A DNA stretch of 64,000 bases, taken from assembly GCF_014196125.1 (NCBI RefSeq), contig NZ_JACIDA010000004.1, positions 88,516 to 152,515 on the forward strand, written 5' to 3'. Shown one piece after another: positions 8,212 through 20,859 of the stretch. Position 1 is the stretch's first letter. Each line of letters starts with the position of its first letter. Under the pieces are notes generated by a model. That model made no database searches and was not told where the DNA came from. It saw nothing but the letters and a program-made list of their open reading frames with translations. The DNA is from Brevundimonas mediterranea (GTDB lineage: Bacteria > Pseudomonadota > Alphaproteobacteria > Caulobacterales > Caulobacteraceae). Position numbers and translations under genes: made by a program.

Positions 8212-10119
8212 CTAGGCCAGCCGCCAGGCCTGCAGATGGTCCAGCACGTCGGCGACGATCTGCTGGCGGGTGAAGCCCGTCACATCGCGCGGCCGGGTCC
8301 CCTCGCCGGTCTGGGCCGTCATGCGCCATTCGATGGCGCGGCGTCCTTCCGGCGCATCCAGCGGGGTGATGGCCGGCAGGGGTCGCGACCGGGCGCCCAG
8401 TCGGTACAGGAAGTCGCGGCCCTCGGCGTGGGGCACGACCAGCCAGACCGCCTGTTCGTCCGCCTCGACCCGGCTCTGGTCCAGGCCCTCGGCGACCAGG
8501 GCCTCGCGCACTTCGGCCAGGGCGGGGGCGCCGTGACGCTGCATCTGGCGGCCGATGTCGCGGCGGCTGGCCGGGGCGAAGATCCGCTTCAACCGCTCGC
8601 CCAGCGGCGGGGTCTCGGTCTCGACCGTCTCGCCCTTCAGGTCGGCGTTCATCTGCCGGATCAGGGCCAGGCATAGCAGGATGATGATGACGGTGAAGGG
8701 CAGGGCGGCCAGCAGGGTGGCGGCCTGAAGCGCGCTCAGACCCCCGGCCAGCAACAGGGCCGCCGCCGTCAGCCCCTCCAGCGTGCACCAGTAGACCCGC
8801 TGCCAGCGCGGCGTGTCGTCCGCCCCGCCCGAGGCGATGGTGTCGATCACCAGCGACCCGCTGTCGGCCGAGGTGACGAAGAAGACCGCCACCAGCAGCA
8901 CCGCCAGGGTCGAGGTGATCGCGGCCCCCGGCAGGTTCTCCAGGAAGTGGAAGATGGCGGTCGACAGGTCGGCCTGCACCGCTTGCGAAATCGCGCCGGC
9001 AGCCTGGCCCATGTCCAGGCTGATGGCCGTGTTTCCGAACACCGTCATCCACAGGAAGGTGAAGCCGGTCGGGACCAGCAGCACGCCGATGATGAACTGC
9101 CGCACCGTTCGGCCGCGCGAGATCCGGGCGATGAACATGCCCACGAACGGCGACCAGGCGATCCACCAGGCCCAGTAGAACAGGGTCCAGTTGGCCATCC
9201 AGCCGCGCGGCTCATAGGCGTACAGGTTGAAGGTGCGGATGAAGAAATGGTCCAGGTACAGGCCGAAATTCTGCACCAGGGCCTTCAGCAGAAAGCCCGT
9301 CGGCCCGACCACCAGCACGAACAGCATCAGCAGCACGGCCAGGACCAGGTTCAACTCGGACAGTCGCCGCACCCCCTTGTCCAGTCCGGTCAGGACCGAG
9401 GCGGTCGCCGCCGCCATGACCAGGGCGATCAGCCCCACCTGCATCCAGGGCGTATTGGGCAGGCCGGTCAGATAGTTCAGACCGCTGTTGATCTGGGACA
9501 CGCCCAGGCCCAGCGAGGTGGCGATGCCGAACAGGGTGCCGCAGATGGCGAAGATGTCGACGGCGTCGCCGATCGGCCCGTTGATCCGCTTGCCCAGCAG
9601 GGGCGACAGCCCGGACCGCAGCGTCAGCGGCAACCCCTTGCGGTGCGCGAAATAGGCCAGGCTCAGCCCCACCATGGCATAGACGGCCCAGGCGTGGACG
9701 CCCCAGTGGGTGAAGGTGATGACCATGGCCTCGCGCGCGGCGTCCAGGGTGCCGGGCGCGGCCTCGGGCGGGGCGGCGTAATGCTGGATCGGTTCGGCGA
9801 CGGCGAAATACATCAGGCCGACGCCCATGCCGGCGGCGAACAGCATGGCCAGCCAGGAGACATAGGGGAAGTCGGGCTCGGCGTCGTCGGGCCCCAGCTT
9901 CAGCCGGCCCGTCGGCCCCAGGGCCAGATAGGCCGCCACCGCCAGGAACCCTGCGACCGAGGAGACATAGAACCAGCCGAAGGTGTCGATCACCCAAGCC
10001 TGGGCGCGGCCGAAGAACAGGTCCGAGGCGCCGGGCGCGACCAGGGCCACCAGCAGCAGGGCCCCGGCTATGGCGCTCGCGCCCCAGAAGACGCGGGGGT
10101 TCATCTTGGATTTCAGCAT
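8212..10119 (-). CDS. betT: BCCT-family betaine/carnitine/choline transporter
   Basis: A 635-residue membrane transporter of the BCCT family with about 12 helices. Family marks are 'GMGVGLMYFAVAEPIQHY' near residues 97-114 and the 'WTLFYWAWWIAWSPFVGMF' segment of helix 8. A cytoplasmic tail of roughly 140 residues resembles that of the choline importer BetT, where it senses osmotic state. Choline, carnitine and glycine betaine cannot be distinguished by eye. The ATG at 10104 is an alternative start. The serine hydrolase follows 50 bases downstream on the same strand. Confidence 0.9.
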   Translation of the reverse strand: MLKSKMNPRVFWGASAIAGALLLVALVAPGASDLFFGRAQAWVIDTFGWFYVSSVAGFLAVAAYLALGPTGRLKLGPDDAEPDFPYVSWLAMLFAAGMGVGLMYFAVAEPIQHYAAPPEAAPGTLDAAREAMVITFTHWGVHAWAVYAMVGLSLAYFAHRKGLPLTLRSGLSPLLGKRINGPIGDAVDIFAICGTLFGIATSLGLGVSQINSGLNYLTGLPNTPWMQVGLIALVMAAATASVLTGLDKGVRRLSELNLVLAVLLMLFVLVVGPTGFLLKALVQNFGLYLDHFFIRTFNLYAYEPRGWMANWTLFYWAWWIAWSPFVGMFIARISRGRTVRQFIIGVLLVPTGFTFLWMTVFGNTAISLDMGQAAGAISQAVQADLSTAIFHFLENLPGAAITSTLAVLLVAVFFVTSADSGSLVIDTIASGGADDTPRWQRVYWCTLEGLTAAALLLAGGLSALQAATLLAALPFTVIIILLCLALIRQMNADLKGETVETETPPLGERLKRIFAPASRRDIGRQMQRHGAPALAEVREALVAEGLDQSRVEADEQAVWLVVPHAEGRDFLYRLGARSRPLPAITPLDAPEGRRAIEWRMTAQTGEGTRPRDVTGFTRQQIVADVLDHLQAWRLA

Positions 10120-10242
10120 CGGCTGAAAGCGTATGGCGAAGCTGGAGGTTCCAGCCCCGCCACGCGGAAGGCCGCCGGCGGCGACCGCCCCGCGATTGGA
10201 CCCGCCCCCCGACGCGGCCTAGAGATCGCACTGGAGGCTTGA

Positions 10243-10887
10243 ATGGAATTTCTGACGAACAGTCCAGTCGATCCGGGGGTCATACTGCCGTTTTTGGCGG
10301 CGGTCGTCCTGATCGAGCTGACGCCCGGTCCCAATATGGGCTGGCTGGCGCTGGTGTCCCTGTCGCAGGGGCGGACGGCGGGGCTGGCGGCCGTCGCGGG
10401 CATCACCCTGGGGCTGATGCTGTGGATGCTGGCCGCCGCCTTCGGCCTGACCGAGATCGTGCTGGCCTGGCCGGCCCTGTATCAGGCCATTCGCTGGGCG
10501 GGCGTGGGGTTCCTGCTCTGGCTCGCCTGGGAAGCCTGGAAGGGCGAGGGCGATCCGGCCCGCCCGGCGCCCGAGACGCGTGATCGTCGTCGTGCGCTTT
10601 TCCTGCGGGGCCTGACCGCCAATCTGCTGAACCCGAAAGCGGCGGTGTTCTATATCGCCCTGCTGCCGGGCTTCATGCGCCCGGACTACGGCCCGGCTTT
10701 GCCCCAGGCGCTGACCCTGGGCGGGATCCATGTGGCGGTCAGCGTGGCGATTCACGGTCTGATCGTCGTCACCGCAGCCCGCGTGAGCCGTCTGGGCGCC
10801 GTCAGCCAGGGCGCAAGCGTGCGCGCGCTGATGGCGGGCGGCCTGGTGCTGATTGCGGGCTGGACGGCCTGGGAGACGCGACTCTAG
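10243..10887 (+). CDS. LysE-family amino acid exporter
   Basis: A 214-residue inner-membrane protein with six predicted helices. The family signature '[11 protein letters not shown]' lies near residues 26-36 and the mid-region '[18 protein letters not shown]' is typical of RhtB/LysE exporters. A GGAGG ribosome site lies 9 bases before the ATG. The exported substrate, probably an amino acid or related metabolite, is unknown. Confidence 0.88.
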   Translation: MEFLTNSPVDPGVILPFLAAVVLIELTPGPNMGWLALVSLSQGRTAGLAAVAGITLGLMLWMLAAAFGLTEIVLAWPALYQAIRWAGVGFLLWLAWEAWKGEGDPARPAPETRDRRRALFLRGLTANLLNPKAAVFYIALLPGFMRPDYGPALPQALTLGGIHVAVSVAIHGLIVVTAARVSRLGAVSQGASVRALMAGGLVLIAGWTAWETRL

Positions 10888-10984
10888 GCCGGGGCGCGTC
10901 TGCGGCCCGGCCGACGGCCAGGGACGACAGACGGCGCCGTCGCAATTGATTCCGGTCAAGGCGAACCGTCGACCGTCGGGGGCA

Positions 10985-11014
10985 CTTGTGTGGCCTGATC
11001 AACACACCCACTTC
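10985..11014 (+). promoter_or_regulatory. Possible heat-shock (sigma-32) promoter of clpB
   Basis: CTTGTGT, 15 bases, then CCCACTTC resembles the sigma-32 pattern CTTGAAA-N11-16-CCCCATNT. It lies about 75 bases before the clpB ATG, where a heat-shock promoter would be expected. The -10 match is imperfect. Confidence 0.35.
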
Positions 11015-11089
11015 CATCAGCGAACGGACGCGTCGCTTGTCCCAAAGGGCGCGTCGGACCATTTCCGCCTTCCGAGGGGACACGACACG

Positions 11090-13678
<2,589 letters not shown>

Positions 13679-13718
13679 GGGCGAGATGCTCCATAACGGG
13701 TAGGTCGAGGAAAGCGTC

Positions 13719-14909
13719 TTGCTAGAATTTGCTACAATTCGACGCCCGGGCTTAACGCGCGGAAACTATGATGTTGGCCGAATATTGGAATCCCTTCTTT
13801 ACTACAGAAGGGTTCACCTTGTTTTGGACATGCAGTCTTTCTCCGGTCTGGCGATGGCTCTTGGTCTAAAGAGACTTCAGACGCTTCTCAAACACGACGA
13901 CATCACTGCAACGTTCACCGGCGAGTTCCCCGCCGTGGTCGCTAATTCGAAAGGAACGATGAAGACGCATCGTTCGGTGTTTGGGAAGCTCCTTGGAGAT
14001 GACCCTAATGATGAGAGGCCACTCAAACTCGCTTTCAATATGCTGAAAAGCCAAGAGAGGTTTCAGGGTCTAAAGATCAGAGATTTGCAGCCCATCCTTA
14101 GTCGCGTCTCGGTAGCCAACTACGATAAAATGTTGGGAGGACAAAAATACGTTGACGAGAGATTCGGTTCTCTAGCCACGGACACTCAAACGCTCCGGAT
14201 CGCTTTAGCCATGGAGGCAGAGTTATCTGCCCGAGAATATGATCAATCCGCAATCGCCAACCTGAAAATCGAGGCTCACAATTTCGATGGCGAAATACTC
14301 ATCCTTTCGGACATTGAGCCTCACATTTTGATCGGGCGCGATCCAGATTTCGGTTGGGGAAATGTCCTCAGTACGCTGCAAGACTATGTAATCGATGCGA
14401 CCATATCCCAGCGGCAATCAACAGATTTAGTCGGGTCATCAGAAATTAGAGATCTCGCGATCCACAGGATTGATTTGTCGCTCCAAAGGGCACATCGCAG
14501 CGCTGAGCAGATTGAAGGTTTCCAAACTGTCGTTTTCGAAGGCGCCGGAGGCTTGGCCGATGCCTACAATAGGGGAGCAATCTCGTTTGAGGACGCGCTG
14601 CGGCTAATTGATCGATCAACCAAATTTCGGGAATGGCTTGTAGGTCTCTCTCCAGACGCGGATGTTCTCACAGAATATCATGCGGCGATCGCGAAAGACG
14701 CCATTACTGATAAGCTTCCCGTTGCAACTGTTCGGTTTGCGTTTTTCACTGCTTCCGGCGCTGGGATCGACGCGTTAACCGGCGGTAGCGGCATAGGCAC
14801 GGCGGCAGGTGTGGGGCTCTCGGCCTTTGATACGTTCGTAATCGACAGGCTTCTGAAGGGATGGCGGCCCAACATGTTTGTCGAGGCCGCAAAACGTAGC
14901 TTTGATTAG
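13719..14909 (+). CDS. Hypothetical protein in AT-richer DNA (probable acquired gene)
   Basis: A 396-residue protein I do not recognise. It begins at a TTG preceded at good spacing by GAGGAAAG. There is no signal peptide. The C-terminal ~60 residues contain a Gly/Ala-rich hydrophobic stretch ('GAGIDALTGGSGIGTAAGVG') and end with 'DRLLKGWRPNMFVEAAKRSF'. Base composition differs sharply from neighbours: bases 14221-14280 are 28/60 G+C by my count, against 45/60 in 15961-16020. Codon use is also relaxed. It sits alone between clpB and an intergenic repeat, which suggests a single-gene insertion. Confidence 0.75.
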   Translation: MLEFATIRRPGLTRGNYDVGRILESLLYYRRVHLVLDMQSFSGLAMALGLKRLQTLLKHDDITATFTGEFPAVVANSKGTMKTHRSVFGKLLGDDPNDERPLKLAFNMLKSQERFQGLKIRDLQPILSRVSVANYDKMLGGQKYVDERFGSLATDTQTLRIALAMEAELSAREYDQSAIANLKIEAHNFDGEILILSDIEPHILIGRDPDFGWGNVLSTLQDYVIDATISQRQSTDLVGSSEIRDLAIHRIDLSLQRAHRSAEQIEGFQTVVFEGAGGLADAYNRGAISFEDALRLIDRSTKFREWLVGLSPDADVLTEYHAAIAKDAITDKLPVATVRFAFFTASGAGIDALTGGSGIGTAAGVGLSAFDTFVIDRLLKGWRPNMFVEAAKRSFD

Positions 14910-15055
14910 TAGATGCGGGAGGAGGTGGCGGCGAAGCGGACGGATGAGCGCTTCGTCCGTTATTGGCGGCTGATGCAACGTCCGCCATGCTCTGTGCGGA
15001 CTTGTGGGCCCTCCGGACGCGCCGGAGGGTGACGGGCTGGTGATGCGGTTTAGAA

Positions 15056-15190
15056 CCCCTCCGTCACGCCGCTTCGCGTCGCGCCACCTCCCCATTTCAT
15101 GGGGAGGAGAAAGGCAAGGGCCGTCGCACCGTCTCCTCCCCGCCTGCGGGGAGGGGGACCGCCGCGCCGCTTGCGCGGGGGTGGAGGGGC
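15056..15190. repeat. Intergenic palindromic repeat, two inverted units
   Basis: A CCCTCCGTCACGCCGC...CACCTCCCC...GGGGAGGAG unit is followed by an inverted unit ending GGGTGGAGGGGCT. It belongs to the same family as 349-583. It lies between convergent genes, so its hairpins could assist termination. The 145 bases before it (14910-15055) show nothing recognisable. Confidence 0.7.
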
Positions 15191-15355
15191 TCTGGACGCC
15201 GCACCGGCGCCCGCGCACCTAATTCCGCCGACGAACCCGTTCGTTTTCAACGCCCTGACGCATAATCACGCCCTCTTCCCTCCCAGGGTCCGAAACCATG
15301 AGATGATGACGCCGCTCGTCGGCATCGGACCAGCGGCGTCATCGGAGAGGGCGGA

Positions 15356-15408
15356 TTTCAGACAATTCATACGATTCAGACACTGTTTTTTTCGTCCAGA
15401 GTCTGAAA
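15356..15408 (+). repeat. 53-base repeat with TTCAGAC half-sites, copy A
   Basis: This element starts TTTCAGAC, repeats ATTCAGAC 18 bases later, runs through CTGTTTTTTT and ends GTCTGAAA. Either TTCAGAC copy can pair with the terminal GTCTGAA. A second copy of the same length lies inverted at 20368-20420 (45 of 53 positions identical by my alignment). Copy A ends 7 bases beyond the stop of the alcohol dehydrogenase gene. Confidence 0.75.
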
Positions 15409-15414
15409 CCGGCG

Positions 15415-16572
15415 TCAGGGGTTGATCACCACCTTGATGCAGCCGTCCGCCTTCCCCTGGAAGGTCTTGTAGGCGTCCGGCCCGTCTTCCAGCCCGATCT
15501 TGTGGGTGATCAGGAAGCTGGGGTCGATCTGGCCGTCGACCACCTTCTGCATCAGGGGTTCCAGGTATTTCTGCACATGGGTCTGGCCGGTCTTCAGCGT
15601 CAGCCCCTTGGCCACGAAGGCGCCCATCATGGTCGGCACGCCGCCCACGAAGACGCCGGGCAGGCTGATGGTCCCGCCGGGGCGGCAGGCGATGATGGCC
15701 TCGTTCAGGGCGTAGGGGCGCTCCATCTTGCCGGCCACCGTCTCCTGGACCTTTTCAAGCAGGCTGCCGGAGCCGTGGCTTTCCAGGCCGACGGCCTCGA
15801 TCACCGCGTCCGGGCCGACGCCGTGGGTCATGTCCTTGATCCGCGCCTGCAGATCGCCTTCCGAGAAGTCGAGGGTCTCGGCCCCGGCGTCGCGGGCCAT
15901 CTGCAGCCGTTCGGCCACCTGGTCGATGGCGATGACCCGTTCGGCGCCCATCATGAAGGCGCTGCGGATGGCGAACTGGCCGACGGGGCCGCAGCCGAAC
16001 ACCAGCACCGTCTGGCCGGGCTGGATATTGGCGTTCTCGGCGGCCATCCAGCCGGTCGGGAAGATGTCGGACAGGAACAGGACCTGGTCGTCGGTCAGGC
16101 CCTCGGGCACCTTGATCGGGCCGACGTCGGCATAGGGGACGCGCAGATATTCGGCCTGGCCCCCGGCGAACCCGCCGTACATCTCGCTGTAGCCGAACAG
16201 GCCGGCGGTGGGATAGCCGATCATCTTGGCCTGTTCCGCGCCGTTCGGATTGGACCGCGCGCACAGGGAATAGAGGCCGCGCCGGCAGTAGTCGCAGTCG
16301 CCGCAGCTGATTGTGAAGGGCACCACGACGCGGTCGCCGACCTTGAGTTTTTGGTTGTCCTTGCCGACGGCGACGACCTCGCCCATCGTCTCATGGCCCA
16401 TGACGTCGCCGGACTTCATGCCGGGCACGAAGCCGCCGTACAGGTGCAGGTCCGAGCCGCAGATGGCGCAGCTCGTCACCCGAATGACGACGTCGCGGCC
16501 GTCCTCGATCGTGGGGTCGGGCACCTCCTCGCAACGGATGTCGCCCTTGCCGTGCCAGCACAACGCCTTCAT
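15415..16572 (-). CDS. Zinc-dependent alcohol (formaldehyde-type) dehydrogenase
   Basis: A 385-residue medium-chain dehydrogenase. The catalytic zinc site is given by 'CAICGSDLH' and 'GHETMGEVV', the structural zinc by '[15 protein letters not shown]', and the NAD-binding turn is '[15 protein letters not shown]'. The long insert and '[12 protein letters not shown]' resemble the glutathione-independent formaldehyde dehydrogenase-like branch. The substrate is not fixed by the sequence; aldehyde or alcohol detoxification is likely. It appears monocistronic. Confidence 0.88.
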   Translation of the reverse strand: MKALCWHGKGDIRCEEVPDPTIEDGRDVVIRVTSCAICGSDLHLYGGFVPGMKSGDVMGHETMGEVVAVGKDNQKLKVGDRVVVPFTISCGDCDYCRRGLYSLCARSNPNGAEQAKMIGYPTAGLFGYSEMYGGFAGGQAEYLRVPYADVGPIKVPEGLTDDQVLFLSDIFPTGWMAAENANIQPGQTVLVFGCGPVGQFAIRSAFMMGAERVIAIDQVAERLQMARDAGAETLDFSEGDLQARIKDMTHGVGPDAVIEAVGLESHGSGSLLEKVQETVAGKMERPYALNEAIIACRPGGTISLPGVFVGGVPTMMGAFVAKGLTLKTGQTHVQKYLEPLMQKVVDGQIDPSFLITHKIGLEDGPDAYKTFQGKADGCIKVVINP

Positions 16573-16664
16573 GTCGGATCTCCCTTTCTGAGGGGGATCA
16601 ATCCGGCGGCGGGGCGGGAGTTCCTAGCGCAAAGCTTTGTAAATCAAAGCCTTGCCGTGGGCGA

Positions 16665-17579
16665 TCACTCCTGCGGGATCGGATTGGTGCGGGGGTCCGG
16701 GCCGTTGGTGACGACGCGGTCGCGTTCGCCCAGGTCCTTGATCACCTTGACGTCGGCGAAGCCCTGGGCCTCGAACAGGGCCTTGACCTGGGGGCCCTGG
16801 TCCCAGCCGATCTCGACGGCGAAGACGCCGCCGGGCTTGAGGATCCGTTTCACCTCGGGCGCCAGGTCGCGATAGGCCTGAAGCCCGTCGGGGCCGCCGT
16901 CCAGGGCCAGGTGCGGGTCGTGGTCGCGGACCTCGGGGTCCAGGGTCGGGATGTGGTCGGTCGGGATATAGGGCGGGTTGGACACCACCAGGTCGAAGCC
17001 GGCGTCGCCGAAGCCCGCCGCCCATTCGGTCCTCAGGAAGGCGGCGCGCTCGTTCAGGTCCAGGTTGGCGGCGTTCTCCTTGGCCACGGCCAGGGCCTCG
17101 GTCGAGATGTCGGTGCCGACCCCCTGGGCCGCCGGCCGCTCGGCCAGCAGGGCCAGCAGGATGGCGCCCGAGCCGGTGCCTAGGTCGGCGATGCTGAAGG
17201 CCTGGGTCTTGGCGAAGGCCAGCAGGGCGATGTCGAGGATGGTCTCGGTGTCGGGGCGGGGGCTGAGGACGTCGGGGGTGACGTTCAGCATGATCTTCCA
17301 GAAGCCCTTCTTGCCGACGATCCGCGACACCGGCTCGCGGCGCAGGCGGCGGTCGACCATGGCCTCGTACTCGGCCTGCTGCTCGGGCGTGACGACGCGA
17401 TAGGGATCGGTCAGAATGTCCATACGGCTGGCGCCGGCGGCGGCCTCCAGCAGCAGGCGGGCGTCGATGGCCGGGCTGTCGATGCGTCCGCCCTTCAGGC
17501 GGGCCTGGGCGGCCTTCCACACGGTCAGCAGGGTGGCGGCGCCGTCGGACGGCTTGGGGGAGAGGGGCTCGGTGGTCAT
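16665..17579 (-). CDS. prmC: Release-factor glutamine methyltransferase PrmC
   Basis: A 304-residue SAM methyltransferase that methylates the GGQ glutamine of peptide release factors. Visible are the N-terminal helical domain, 'SPRPDTE' (about 106-112), SAM motif 'DLGTGSGAI' (132-140) and the catalytic 'NPPY' (201-204). In many alphaproteobacteria prmC follows prfA; no prfA lies next to it here. It is divergent from the YihY-like gene, with only about 80 bases between starts. Confidence 0.93.
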   Translation of the reverse strand: MTTEPLSPKPSDGAATLLTVWKAAQARLKGGRIDSPAIDARLLLEAAAGASRMDILTDPYRVVTPEQQAEYEAMVDRRLRREPVSRIVGKKGFWKIMLNVTPDVLSPRPDTETILDIALLAFAKTQAFSIADLGTGSGAILLALLAERPAAQGVGTDISTEALAVAKENAANLDLNERAAFLRTEWAAGFGDAGFDLVVSNPPYIPTDHIPTLDPEVRDHDPHLALDGGPDGLQAYRDLAPEVKRILKPGGVFAVEIGWDQGPQVKALFEAQGFADVKVIKDLGERDRVVTNGPDPRTNPIPQE

Positions 17580-17659
17580 GCCGGGTGATTGGCCCTTCGC
17601 GGCCGGGATTTCAAGCCGGGCCGAGGGAACGCGGCGCCAGCTTGGCCGTTGGCGTGGTG

Positions 17660-18961
17660 ATGTCCAAGCCCAAACCGCCTTTCCGCAACCGCCGCCCCGC
17701 GATCCAAAGACCCCAGGCGCGGCGCGGGCGCGCAGCGGCCGGGGGACTGGACCGCCTGTGGAAGTTCGTCGCCGCGACGGCGGGCGGCCTGGCCGCCGGC
17801 GCCGGGGCCGCGCATCTGCTCTACACCCAGGGCCACAAGGTCGGGCTGGAGCTGCGGCCGCCCCGTCCCGAACCCCTGCCGCCCAAACCCCCGACGCCCG
17901 AGGACTACGACCTCAAGGAGCCCGGTCGCGGCCGCCTGGCCAAACGGCCCGAACAGATTCCGCACAAGGGCTGGAGCGACATCCTGTGGCGCACGGGGGG
18001 CTCCTACTTCGGCGACCGGGTCGGCTTCGTCGCCGGGGGCGTGACCTTCTTCACCCTGCTGTCGCTGTTTCCCCTGCTGGGGACGTTCGTCACCCTGTAC
18101 GGCCTGTTTGCCGATCCGGCCGACGCCTGGAGCAGGCTTCAGTTCCTGTACGGCGTCATGCCCAGCAGCATCGCCGCCTTCCTGGGCGGCGAGATGGAGC
18201 GGTTGGCCCAGAACTCGAACGGCCAGCTGACCTTCACCCTGATCTGGACCCTGGCCCTGTCGCTGTGGACCGCCAATGGCGCGGTCAAGGTGCTCTTCTA
18301 CGGGCTGAACATCGCCTATCACGAGGTCGAGCGGCGCAATATCGTCCGCTACAACCTGCTGTGCATGGGCTTCACCCTGGGGGCCGTGGCCGCCGTCCTG
18401 TTCAGCTCGCTGCTGGTGGTCGGGGTGCCGGTGGTGGTGGGGCTGTTCGGACTGCAGGAGGAATGGGGCCTGCTGGCCCTGTTGCGCTGGCCCCTGCTGC
18501 TGGTCGGCTATGTCGCCGCCCTGACCCTGATCTACCGTTTCGGGCCGTGCCGGCAGAAGGCGCGCTGGCGCTGGCTGACGCCGGGGGCGATCTTCGCGGC
18601 GGTGGTCAGCCTGACGGTCTCCTTCGTGTTCAGCTGGTATCTGACCAACTTCGTCCGCACCGACTCCTATGGCCCGCTGGCGGCCATGATGGGCTTCCTG
18701 CTGTGGACCTGGCTGTCGGTCCAGGTGATCCTGATGGGGGCCGAGCTGAACGCCGAGATCGAGCATCAGACGGCCCTGGACACCACCACGGGCAAGGCCA
18801 TGCCGATCGGCGAGCGGGGCGCCAAGGTGGCCGACAGCATCGGCGCCAAGCGGGGCAATCCCGCCGCCCTGGCCTTCACCCAGCGCCACGCCGAGGCGGT
18901 CGCCGACCGGCTGATGCGCCGCCGGGACCGCCGCGAGCGCGAGGCCGCCGCTAAAGAATGA
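17660..18961 (+). CDS. YihY/BrkB-family inner membrane protein
   Basis: A 433-residue membrane protein. The N-terminal ~110 residues are basic and proline-rich with one hydrophobic segment; the rest has about six helices typical of the YihY (formerly RNase BN) family, for example '[23 protein letters not shown]' region and '[19 protein letters not shown]'. Function is unknown; members are not ribonucleases. I chose the ATG at 17660; a GTG at 17585 would place the start almost on prmC. Its end overlaps the convergent hslU by 11 bases. Confidence 0.85.
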   Translation: MSKPKPPFRNRRPAIQRPQARRGRAAAGGLDRLWKFVAATAGGLAAGAGAAHLLYTQGHKVGLELRPPRPEPLPPKPPTPEDYDLKEPGRGRLAKRPEQIPHKGWSDILWRTGGSYFGDRVGFVAGGVTFFTLLSLFPLLGTFVTLYGLFADPADAWSRLQFLYGVMPSSIAAFLGGEMERLAQNSNGQLTFTLIWTLALSLWTANGAVKVLFYGLNIAYHEVERRNIVRYNLLCMGFTLGAVAAVLFSSLLVVGVPVVVGLFGLQEEWGLLALLRWPLLLVGYVAALTLIYRFGPCRQKARWRWLTPGAIFAAVVSLTVSFVFSWYLTNFVRTDSYGPLAAMMGFLLWTWLSVQVILMGAELNAEIEHQTALDTTTGKAMPIGERGAKVADSIGAKRGNPAALAFTQRHAEAVADRLMRRRDRREREAAAKE

Positions 18962-20252
18962 ACCGGCTCAGATCGACGTCCTTGGTCAGGAGGCTCAGCT
19001 TGTCGCGCACCGCCGCCCCGTCGAAGTTCACGGTCTGGCCCGCCAGGTCCGAGGCCTTGAAACTGGTCTCCTCCAGCACCCGCTCCAGCACGGTCTGAAG
19101 CCGCCGCGCCCCGATGTTCTCGACGGCCGAGTTGGCCGCCACCGCCGCATCGGCCAGGGCCTCGACCGCGTCGTCGGTGAAGGTCAGGGTCACGTCCTCG
19201 GTCGCCAGCAGGGCTTGGTTCTGACGGATCAGATTGGCCTCGGGCTCGGTCAGGATCCGCTTGAAGTCGTCGCGCGTCAGGGCCTTCAGCTCGACCCGGA
19301 TCGGCAGCCGCCCCTGAAGCTCGGGCAGCAGGTCCGACGGCTTGGCCACATGGAAGGCGCCCGAGGCGATGAACAGGACGTGGTCGGTCTTCACCGGCCC
19401 GTATTTGGTCGAGACGGTGGTCCCCTCAATCAGGGGCAGCAGGTCGCGCTGCACGCCCTCGCGCGACACGTCGGCGCCGGATGCGCCCTGACGGGCCGCC
19501 ACCTTGTCGATCTCGTCCAGGAAGACGATGCCCTCGTTCTCGGCCAGGATCAGCGCCTCCTTGGTCAGGCTGTCCTGATCCAGCAGCTTGTCGCCCTCTT
19601 CGGCGATCAGGGGGCCGGTGGCGTCGCGGACGGTCAGCTTGACCGTCTTGGTGCGGCCGCCGCCCATCTTGCCCAGCATCTCCGACAGGTTCAGCAGGCC
19701 CACGGCCCCGCCGCCGGGGATGTCCAGCCCCTGGATCGGCGAGGCGGTGTCGGCCAGGGCGATCTCGATCTCCTTGTCGTCCAGTTCCCCGGCCCGCAGC
19801 TTCTTCCTGAAGCTGTCGCGCGTCGCCGGGCCGGCGCCGGGACCGACCAGGGCGTCCAGGATCCGGTCCTCGGCCGCACCCTCGGCCCGCGCCCGCACCT
19901 CGCCGCGTCGGCGGTCGCGCACCATGACCAGGGCGCTCTCGACCAGGTCGCGCATGATCTGATCGACGTCGCGGCCGACATAGCCGACCTCGGTGAACTT
20001 GGTCGCCTCGACCTTCAGAAAGGGCGAACCGGCCAGCCGCGCCAGCCGCCGGGCGATCTCGGTCTTGCCGACGCCGGTCGGGCCGATCATCAGGATGTTC
20101 TTGGGCGTCACCTCGTCACGCAGATCCTCGGGCACGCGCTTGCGACGCCAGCGATTGCGCAGGGCCACGGCCACGGCGCGCTTGGCGTCGTCCTGGCCGA
20201 CGATATAGCGATCCAGTTCGGAGACGATTTCGCGGGGGGAGAGGTCAGTCAT
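18951..20252 (-). CDS. hslU: ATP-dependent protease ATPase subunit HslU
   Basis: A 433-residue AAA+ unfoldase that feeds substrates to the HslV peptidase. It has '[16 protein letters not shown]' at the start, Walker A 'GPTGVGKT' (57-64), the 'GYVGRDVD' pore-loop region, the intermediate I domain and Walker B 'FLDEIDK'. The ending 'DLSRFIL' matches the conserved C-terminal tail that docks into HslV. hslV usually lies immediately upstream, but here the upstream 600 bases hold no gene. Confidence 0.95.
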   Translation of the reverse strand: MTDLSPREIVSELDRYIVGQDDAKRAVAVALRNRWRRKRVPEDLRDEVTPKNILMIGPTGVGKTEIARRLARLAGSPFLKVEATKFTEVGYVGRDVDQIMRDLVESALVMVRDRRRGEVRARAEGAAEDRILDALVGPGAGPATRDSFRKKLRAGELDDKEIEIALADTASPIQGLDIPGGGAVGLLNLSEMLGKMGGGRTKTVKLTVRDATGPLIAEEGDKLLDQDSLTKEALILAENEGIVFLDEIDKVAARQGASGADVSREGVQRDLLPLIEGTTVSTKYGPVKTDHVLFIASGAFHVAKPSDLLPELQGRLPIRVELKALTRDDFKRILTEPEANLIRQNQALLATEDVTLTFTDDAVEALADAAVAANSAVENIGARRLQTVLERVLEETSFKASDLAGQTVNFDGAAVRDKLSLLTKDVDLSRFIL

Positions 20253-20367
20253 GGGATGCAGATAGGGGGTCGGGAAGCCGAGCGGGAGGGGGCGGGGCCG
20301 ACGGGGCGTTCCGGAGCGAGACCAGACTCCATCCCCCTTCGTCGATTGTCCCGGAGGCGGCGGAGGA

Positions 20368-20420
20368 TTTCAGACTGTGCGGCGAAAAAACAGCGTCTGA
20401 ATAGTATGAATTGTCTGAAA
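20368..20420 (-). repeat. 53-base repeat with TTCAGAC half-sites, copy B
   Basis: Read on the minus strand this is TTTCAGAC, AATTCATACT, ATTCAGAC, GCTG plus a T-run, and GTCTGAAA, the same 53-base layout as 15356-15408. It lies about 115 bases upstream of hslU, on hslU's strand. Confidence 0.75.
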
Positions 20421-20859
20421 TCGGGGCGGGGGAAATCGCACTACGCCCGCGATAACCGTGCAGTGTGTACGATGGTGCAATGAACGGGCCTCCCTTTCGC
20501 TACGGACGGCCGGGAGTATAGACCCGCTGGAACGGGCGGGTGGTTGGGGGCTGAATTTCAAGTCAGGCGGTTGTTTTACCGACAGCATATTTTCGGAATT
20601 AGGATGGCTGGCGTCTTCGCCGACGTGCGAGCACGGCGGAGGCCCGAAACGCCTCGTGCGCGTCGAGCCCCTGCGATTGGCTGGTGTCATTAAGGCAAAG
20701 GTCCGCAACGGGCCGACGCCGGCCAAAGGCGTCACGCCCGGAAGCCGACATCGGCGCCAAGAGCGGAATATCGTCTTTCAGACAGGTCGGGCGTGACCGG
20801 TCCCGGCGCTTGCCGGACCTTTTCCGCCGGATGCCGATCCGCTTCCCTCCGAACAGTGA
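20421..20859. other. Gene-free stretch
   Basis: About 440 bases with small open frames on both strands, none with a convincing ribosome site or family likeness. It contains one GTCCGCAACGGGCCG repeat (20701-20715). I see no promoter I would defend. Confidence 0.5.
20701..20715 (+). repeat. GTCCGCAAYGGGYCG short repeat, copy 1
   Basis: GTCCGCAACGGGCCG. It matches copies at 21874, 22466 and 22901, all on the + strand and all in gaps between small hypothetical genes. Confidence 0.6.

Noticed and set aside
8162..9166. Upstream extension of the serine hydrolase frame
   Set aside because: It lies wholly inside the BCCT transporter gene, and the Tat signal at 8161 fixes the true start.
20458..20796. 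112-codon + strand frame upstream of hslU
   Set aside because: No ribosome site, no family likeness, includes one of the intergenic short repeats.
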